The translations under genes were made by a program, and so were the position numbers. From Rhizobiales bacterium 62-47 (GTDB taxonomy: Bacteria > Pseudomonadota > Alphaproteobacteria > Rhizobiales > Xanthobacteraceae): a DNA stretch of 64,000 nucleotides. Shown here piece by piece: positions 59,278 through 64,000 of this stretch. The stretch spans positions 124,001-188,000 of the forward strand of contig MKVX01000005.1 in NCBI GenBank assembly GCA_001899255.1. Reading direction: 5' to 3'. The stretch's first letter is position 1. Each line of letters starts with the position of its first letter. The notes beneath the pieces were generated by a model that searched no databases, was not told the DNA's origin, and saw nothing but the letters and a program-made list of their open reading frames with translations.

Positions 59278-59889
59278 TCAGAACCAGCGTTCGCCGACAA
59301 CGATGGTGTCGCCGGGATTGATCGGCGTGCCCGGCGGCACCACGACGCGCACGTTACCCGCAGGCGTCGGATGCGTAATGGTGACGCGATCGCGCGTCGC
59401 ACGCGGCGAGTAACCTCCGGCGATCGCGACGGCACTCTCCGCCGTCATGTTCGGCACGTAGGGATACTGGCCGGGCGCGGCGACTTCACCGAGGATAAAG
59501 AATGGCCGGTAGCTTTCGATTTCGGCGGCCACATAGGGCTCGCGGATATAGCCGTTGCGCAAACGCGCCGTGATGTTTCGCGCCAATTGCGCCGGCGTCA
59601 GCCCGCGCGCCGGCACAGTGCCGATCAGCGGCATCGTGATCGCGCCGCTGGCGCCGACCGCATAGCTGTTGGTCAGACCTTCCTGCCCATAGACCACGAT
59701 GCGCAGCTTGTCGCCGGCATCGAGCCGGTAGTCGGCGTCGTAGGCCGGCGCAACATAGCTCGCGCGCGGCCCCGCATAGGGTCCCGATGGCACGGCGACG
59801 ACCGGACCGGACTGATGCACGCATCCGGCCAGCGCCAACGCACTGCACGCCACTGTCATCGAAACTCGAAACGCACGACCGATCCGCAC
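59278..59889 (-). CDS. Polysaccharide export lipoprotein (Wza/OtnA-like), single
   Basis: A protein of 203 residues. Signal peptide with lipobox LALAGC (Cys near residue 22). The Poly_export domain (about 48-125) opens YRLDAGDKLRIVVYGQEGL, and a single SLBB domain follows (GEVAAPGQYPYVPNMTAESA). It is short for Wza (about 380), with one SLBB and no C-terminal amphipathic helix, so it would form a periplasmic ring or adapter rather than a full outer-membrane pore. No glycosyltransferase, Wzc or Wzx/Wzy gene is near. Convergent with the hydrolase. Confidence 0.88.
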   Translation of the reverse strand: MRIGRAFRVSMTVACSALALAGCVHQSGPVVAVPSGPYAGPRASYVAPAYDADYRLDAGDKLRIVVYGQEGLTNSYAVGASGAITMPLIGTVPARGLTPAQLARNITARLRNGYIREPYVAAEIESYRPFFILGEVAAPGQYPYVPNMTAESAVAIAGGYSPRATRDRVTITHPTPAGNVRVVVPPGTPINPGDTIVVGERWF

Positions 59890-60002
59890 GACTATCCCTC
59901 GCTGCGAGACAGTCCTGTTATGACCCTGTTAAGGTTAACAAAACGTTTGGTTTGCGTCCCGGCGGCATCTTGCCGGACGGGAACAGCACCGAATGCGACC
60001 GG

Positions 60003-60659
60003 TCAGGCGCTGACGCCAACGCCGATCGGACACGACACGCCGGTTCCTCCGAGCCCGCAATAGCCGGCGGGATTCTTCGCCAGATACTGCTGGTGATAAT
60101 CCTCGGCATAGAAGAACGGCGGCGCGGACGCGATTTCGGTGGTGATCGGTCCGAGGCCCTTCGCTGCAAGCGCCTTGCCGTACGCGAGTTTCGAAGCGTC
60201 CGCGGCCCGGCGTTGCGCCTCCCCGACGGTATAGATCGCCGACCGGTACTGCGTCCCGATGTCGTTACCCTGCCGCATGCCTTGCGTCGGGTCGTGACTC
60301 TCCCAGAACGTTTTCAGCAGCGCTTCATATGAGATCTTCTTCGGATCGAACACCACCAACACAGCTTCGGTGTGGCCCGTGTGTCCGGAGCAGACTTCTT
60401 CATAGGTCGGGTTCGGCGTGTGCCCGCCGGCGTAGCCGACCGCGGTGACATAGACGCCATCGCCCAGTTCCCAGAATTTGCGCTCGGCTCCCCAGAAGCA
60501 GCCCAAACCGAAATAGGCCAGTTCCAGCCCTTCCGGATATGGCGGCTGCAGCGCATGACCATTGACGAAATGAAATCGCGCGGTGGGAATTGGAGTCGCG
60601 CGTCCCGGCAGCGCCTCGGCCGCACTCGGCATAGCGATCGACTTGCGCATGAACAGCAT
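60003..60659 (-). CDS. msrA: Peptide methionine sulfoxide reductase MsrA
   Basis: A protein of 218 residues; the ATG follows GGGAGG. The catalytic motif is [14 protein letters not shown], then [22 protein letters not shown], and [15 protein letters not shown], with resolving Cys in [15 protein letters not shown]. It repairs Met-S-sulfoxide in proteins with thioredoxin. The N-terminal 40 residues (to [17 protein letters not shown]) are the usual alphaproteobacterial extension. No signal peptide. Confidence 0.96.
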   Translation of the reverse strand: MLFMRKSIAMPSAAEALPGRATPIPTARFHFVNGHALQPPYPEGLELAYFGLGCFWGAERKFWELGDGVYVTAVGYAGGHTPNPTYEEVCSGHTGHTEAVLVVFDPKKISYEALLKTFWESHDPTQGMRQGNDIGTQYRSAIYTVGEAQRRAADASKLAYGKALAAKGLGPITTEIASAPPFFYAEDYHQQYLAKNPAGYCGLGGTGVSCPIGVGVSA

Positions 60660-60840
60660 GAGTCACCTCCCGATGCATGAAATCATCAATCGATATCTGC
60701 CAGGCAACAGCCTCGCGCGATCTCGCGCGCGGCGCCAGCGGCCGGGCGGCAAATTCTGAAAGCCGACACGCAATATATGTCGTTGCGCAAGAAATGGCAG
60801 GGGTGACCGGCGCGGCAACTCCGTCCGCCAATCAGGCCGA

Positions 60841-61158
60841 TCAGCTTCGCGAATAGCCGATCAACGGCTTGGGCCGACGGAAAATCAGCAGCAACAACAA
60901 CCCGACGACGCCCATGACCGCCCAGGCGGGCTGATTCAGCACAACACGCACGACGTCGGTCCATAGCCACGGCGCGACGCGTTCCACCGCGACATGGAAG
61001 CTCTGCTGGCTGGCCTGATGGATATCGTTCCAGAATTCGCCGAGCCGGGTCAGGCGCAGGGCCTGGTCGGCAATCGAGCGCGCGCCGTCATAGACCAGGA
61101 ACACGAAGCCTCCGGCCAGCAGCAATAGTCCGATCAGACGGAAGAAACCGCGGATCAT
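60841..61158 (-). CDS. Small membrane protein, hypothetical (two helices)
   Basis: A protein of 105 residues: MIRGFFRLIGLLLLAGGFVF is helix 1, then a polar middle (IHQASQQSFHVAVERVAPWL), then helix 2 (WAVMGVVGLLLLLIF) and a basic end (RRPKPLIGYSRS). It is a conserved-looking membrane protein of Rhizobiales with no known role, here between msrA and rpsT. Confidence 0.75.
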   Translation of the reverse strand: MIRGFFRLIGLLLLAGGFVFLVYDGARSIADQALRLTRLGEFWNDIHQASQQSFHVAVERVAPWLWTDVVRVVLNQPAWAVMGVVGLLLLLIFRRPKPLIGYSRS

Positions 61159-61511
61159 GCCTCACCTTGTCAAAGCGTTCCCGCTGTAGCCCCCCGAATT
61201 AACGGGCGTTCGGCCGAAATTCAACCTCGCCAGCGGGTTACCGGGCTCCGAGGCGGCAAAATAGCTGCCCCGACATGGCCTGGACACCGTTGACGCTGGA
61301 CAGACGGCCCTCTATAAGGGCCGCCAATGGCGGTGGGGTATCCCTGCCGCCGCTGTTCTTTGGGCACCGTCACGTTCTGCTCCGCATCGGTTGCGAGCGT
61401 GGCAATGCCGGGAATATCCGGAACCATATCAGCGTTGCAACGGCGTCGAACAACGGCGTCAATCAGTCCGGCCAAACGATAGCAGATGGCCGCTGAAGGA
61501 TTTTTGAGAGC
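61159..61511. other. Intergenic region before rpsT
   Basis: No gene seen. It carries the rpsT promoter (61290-61318) and leaves a leader of about 190 bases before the S20 start, long enough for structured RNA control. The minus-strand frame through here is an Arg-rich shadow. Confidence 0.5.
61290..61318 (+). promoter_or_regulatory. Sigma-70 promoter of rpsT
   Basis: TTGACG (61290-61295), 17 bases, TATAAG (61313-61318). It is near consensus, with the ideal spacing. Confidence 0.8.
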
Positions 61512-61778
61512 ATGGCCAATACATCCTCCGCCAAGAAGGCGACGCGCAAGATTGCCCGCCGCACCGCCGTCAACAAATCCCGCCGCACCCAGATGCGCGG
61601 CTCGGTTCGCCTCGTCGAGGAAGCCATCGCCAGCGGCGATCGCGCCGCCGCGCTGAAGGCATTCGCAGTTGCCGAGCCGGAGCTGATGCAGGCAGCCCAG
61701 CGCAACATTATTCACAAGAACAGCGCCAGCCGAAAGGTGTCGCGTCTGTCGCATCGGATCGCCAAGCTGGCGCAGTAA
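61512..61778 (+). CDS. rpsT: 30S ribosomal protein S20
   Basis: A protein of 88 residues, the family length (87 in E. coli): [59 protein letters not shown] helical protein that binds 16S rRNA. The start follows a T-rich, GAGAG ribosome site. In E. coli S20 represses its own translation, and the long leader here may allow something like it. Own promoter and terminator. Confidence 0.97.
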   Translation: MANTSSAKKATRKIARRTAVNKSRRTQMRGSVRLVEEAIASGDRAAALKAFAVAEPELMQAAQRNIIHKNSASRKVSRLSHRIAKLAQ

Positions 61779-63136
61779 TTTCGCACGCAGCTTAGGCTGA
61801 CGTGTTTCGAGAGCCCGGCAATGCCGGGCTCTTTTATTTTGCCGGTCTGCGTTCGCGTCACAACGTCGCCGCCGATGCATTTCCTGCAAGGCGACAACGA
61901 CGTTCCGATCATCGCTGTCGTCCGCGCATGACGCGACGAAAAAATTCCAACGTCGCCAGCGCCGACGCAGATTTCTACGTCGATCGAGCGCGAAAACAAA
62001 TCCGCATAGCCGGCCGCGAGGCGCCGCGTCGTTGCGCCATGCGTTTCGGTTCGATCGCAAGCGTTTCACGGTGAGACCAACAACCACACGACCGTTTCTG
62101 TCGGAGTCAAGCCCGTGCGGCGTATGCCGACCGGATCACCCGCGGCCAGCTACAACCGGCAACGTTGCCCTCGCAGGGTTACTCGGAAAAAAGAACAGAA
62201 AAACGCACGAGTCGATAATCACTTATCCCCATAGTGACTCGAACTACTTTAAAAACGCGCCGCGCCTCGGCCAAACATAAACAATTTATGAATTTCTTTT
62301 TTGGCTGTGGCAGAAATTGTCACACTCGCCGGGGTGTTTCGAATCCGCGCGAAGATTCAAAACCTTGTCGCTTCGCATCGAAGCTCACGAAAATTTCGCC
62401 GACAGCGCATTGACGGCGGATCGCGATACATTCCGAATTAAACCCGTTGCGAGATACGCAACGTCGTGTATTTCTTTAATCACACGCGGCGCCCACGGAT
62501 CGTTAGGCCAGTGCGGCTTAAGAACCAGGGCGGACGCGCAGATCGATAAGCGGTGTGTGCGTTAGCGGCGTTTTCCAACGATTGGCGGGCTGTAGCTCAT
62601 AGCAGTATGAGAACGGAGTTCTGTGTCTAAATCTCTCGATCAGCAGCGGACGGTTGAAAGCTGCACAACAAGAGGGATCGATATCAGGCTTTACCGCGCA
62701 AGCGATGGACGACGTTACAAGACGGGTTGAGGCAGGCAAGTGTGGGCTGAGTAGCGACGCTTGATCTTCGGTGTCGCGACCTTTGATTAAAACATCTTCG
62801 AGTTGGACAGCTGGCTACGGTTCACCGTGGTCAGAGGGGGAACATCTATGCGCAGCGGCAGCACGATCCTAACGCATCCAATCGCTTCTCCGATCTGCTC
62901 CCCAACAGCGGCTGCATTCGCCCGGCCCCGGGCGCGCGCCCCCAATTGCGCCAGTCCTTCGCGCTAATTTCCATCCTCCACTTTCACTGTCAGGCCTGAC
63001 CGCAACGGCGAAAGCGTTTCGCCGAATGATGTGGTGTCGGCTGATGTGATCGAGGACAGGAAACCGATCGTTTCAGCGGCAACAATTTTCTGCGCCGTGA
63101 AACAGAACATTACTCGAGAAGAAAAGTTATCCAACA
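61779..63136. other. 1.36-kb region between rpsT and dnaA without a convincing gene
   Basis: Contains the rpsT terminator and AT-richer parts (62200-62330, 62740-62800). Short frames exist, for example a 39-codon one at 62848-62967 behind GAGGGGG, but its product is Pro/Arg/Ser-rich and unlike a protein. DnaA-box-like sequences are few: TTATCCCCA at 62223 and TTATCCAACA just before the dnaA start. This may be the control region of dnaA; an origin is not shown. Confidence 0.4.
61809..61840 (+). terminator. Terminator after rpsT
   Basis: GAGCCCGGC-AAT-GCCGGGCTC followed by TTTTATTTT; a perfect nine-pair stem 32 bases after the stop. Confidence 0.9.
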
Positions 63137-64000
63137 ATGTCGAATATCGCTCAGGATCAATGGTCGCGAGTCAAAGGCCGTCTTCGCTCCAGTGTCGGCG
63201 AGGACGTTTACTCCAGTTGGTTCGCGCGCATGGATCTTGAAAGCGTCCAGCAGCAGAGCGTTCACCTGTCGGTGCCGACGAAATTTCTGCGCAGCTGGAT
63301 TCAGGCCCACTATGCCGACCGCGTCCTGACCTGCTGGCAAGCCGAGATTCCCGCGATCGATCGCATCGATCTGACGGTGCGCTCGGCCGCGCGTTGTGTC
63401 ACTCCGGTCAAGGACACGACAACTGCGGCCGATCCACGCCGCGCCACGGATCGCGATCAAACGCGCCCGGCTCCCGAATTGCGCGTCACTGCTTCGGCAC
63501 CGGTCTCCGCAGGCCACGACGCGCTCGGCGGCTCGCCGCTCGATCCGCGCCTCACCTTCGCGAGTTTCGTTGTCGGACGTTCGAACACGCTGGCGCAAGC
63601 CGCAGCGCGTCAGGTCGCCGAAGGTCGCCGCGGCGACAACGTGATGTTCAATCCGCTCTACATTCATGCCGGCGTCGGTCTCGGCAAAACGCATCTGTTG
63701 CAAGCAGTGACCTGGGCCGGCAATGCCAATCCCGACCGCAAGGTGCTGTATCTCACCGCCGAGAAATTCATGTACGGCTTCGTCGCCGCGCTGAAGACTC
63801 AGAACGCACTGGCCTTCAAGGAAGCGCTGCGCGGCATCGACGTGCTGGTGATCGACGACTTGCAGTTCCTGCAGGGCAAATCGACCCAGGCGGAGTTCTG
63901 CCACACACTCAACGCATTGATCGATGCCGGACGTCAGGTGGTAATCGCTGCCGACCGCCCGCCCGCCGATCTCGAAAGCCTCGATGACCGCGTGCGTTCA
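63137..64000 (+). CDS. dnaA: Chromosomal replication initiator DnaA, 3' partial
   Basis: The first 288 codons, cut by the window end (E. coli DnaA has 467 residues). Domain I is at 1-85 ([35 protein letters not shown]), a variable linker to about 145, then the AAA+ domain: [20 protein letters not shown], Walker A in [32 protein letters not shown], Walker B in [19 protein letters not shown], and [20 protein letters not shown]. The DNA-binding domain IV is outside the window. A DnaA-box-like TTATCCAACA lies directly before the ATG and could serve autoregulation. Confidence 0.96.
   Translation, partial: MSNIAQDQWSRVKGRLRSSVGEDVYSSWFARMDLESVQQQSVHLSVPTKFLRSWIQAHYADRVLTCWQAEIPAIDRIDLTVRSAARCVTPVKDTTTAADPRRATDRDQTRPAPELRVTASAPVSAGHDALGGSPLDPRLTFASFVVGRSNTLAQAAARQVAEGRRGDNVMFNPLYIHAGVGLGKTHLLQAVTWAGNANPDRKVLYLTAEKFMYGFVAALKTQNALAFKEALRGIDVLVIDDLQFLQGKSTQAEFCHTLNALIDAGRQVVIAADRPPADLESLDDRVRS

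Noticed and set aside
62587-62660. tRNA-like start (gggctgtagctcata)
   Set aside because: No T arm, acceptor match or CCA follows; the resemblance is limited to the first 15 bases.
61779-63136. Chromosomal origin oriC
   Set aside because: Only one or two DnaA-box-like sequences were seen; a cluster with an AT-rich unwinding element was not found.

Overview
The window looks like a chromosomal segment of an alphaproteobacterium of the order Hyphomicrobiales, most like the Nitrobacteraceae (Rhodopseudomonas, Bradyrhizobium, Afipia and relatives). The evidence is the high G+C, the core order rplU-rpmA-GNAT-obgE-proB-proA-nadD-rsfS-rlmH-envC-ctpA-yibQ-rppH, families typical of this group (DUF3551, DUF3175), EcfG-type stress promoters, and rpsT followed by dnaA. 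No genus can be fixed from the sequence alone.

Left part (1-24 kb), accessory in character. It opens with the end of a NuoE/NuoF-type formate dehydrogenase subunit and an iron-sulfur subunit carrying only the front half of FdhA. These face a selC-like selenocysteine tRNA and selB, so the catalytic subunit (outside the window) may be a selenoprotein. Then come an Omp25/31-type beta-barrel protein, a TPR protein, a frameshifted exported protein, a nucleoside deaminase, a large arylsulfatase, two cell-wall proteins (an M15-like protein and an L,D-transpeptidase), and the whole kdp potassium operon. The kdp operon is headed by three very small membrane proteins, including KdpF. Small hypotheticals and a second frameshifted gene lead up to a tRNA-Ser(CGA) at 24.1 kb.

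Middle part (24-44.7 kb), core genome. A ROK-type kinase whose two halves appear swapped (a circular permutation) and a 942-residue exported protein of unknown function precede the ribosomal pair rplU-rpmA. Then follow a GNAT acetyltransferase, two transporters, obgE, proline synthesis, NAD synthesis, ribosome silencing and rRNA methylation, the cell-division hydrolase set (EnvC, CtpA, YibQ-like deacetylase), and two tandem RppH-type Nudix hydrolases.

Stress cluster (44.7-52 kb). An MFS transporter, otsB and otsA run on the minus strand, with a DUF3175 gene divergent and a DUF3551 gene nearby. Four GGAAC-N16-NGTT promoters (three perfect) sit in front of these transcription units. This points to control by the PhyR-NepR-EcfG general stress response.

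Right part (52-64 kb). A chemoreceptor, an acyl-CoA ligase, an HD-GYP regulator, an IorAB-type molybdenum oxidoreductase, a dienelactone hydrolase, a lone polysaccharide-export lipoprotein, MsrA, rpsT with a near-consensus promoter, a 1.36-kb stretch without a convincing gene, and the first 288 codons of dnaA, cut by the window end.
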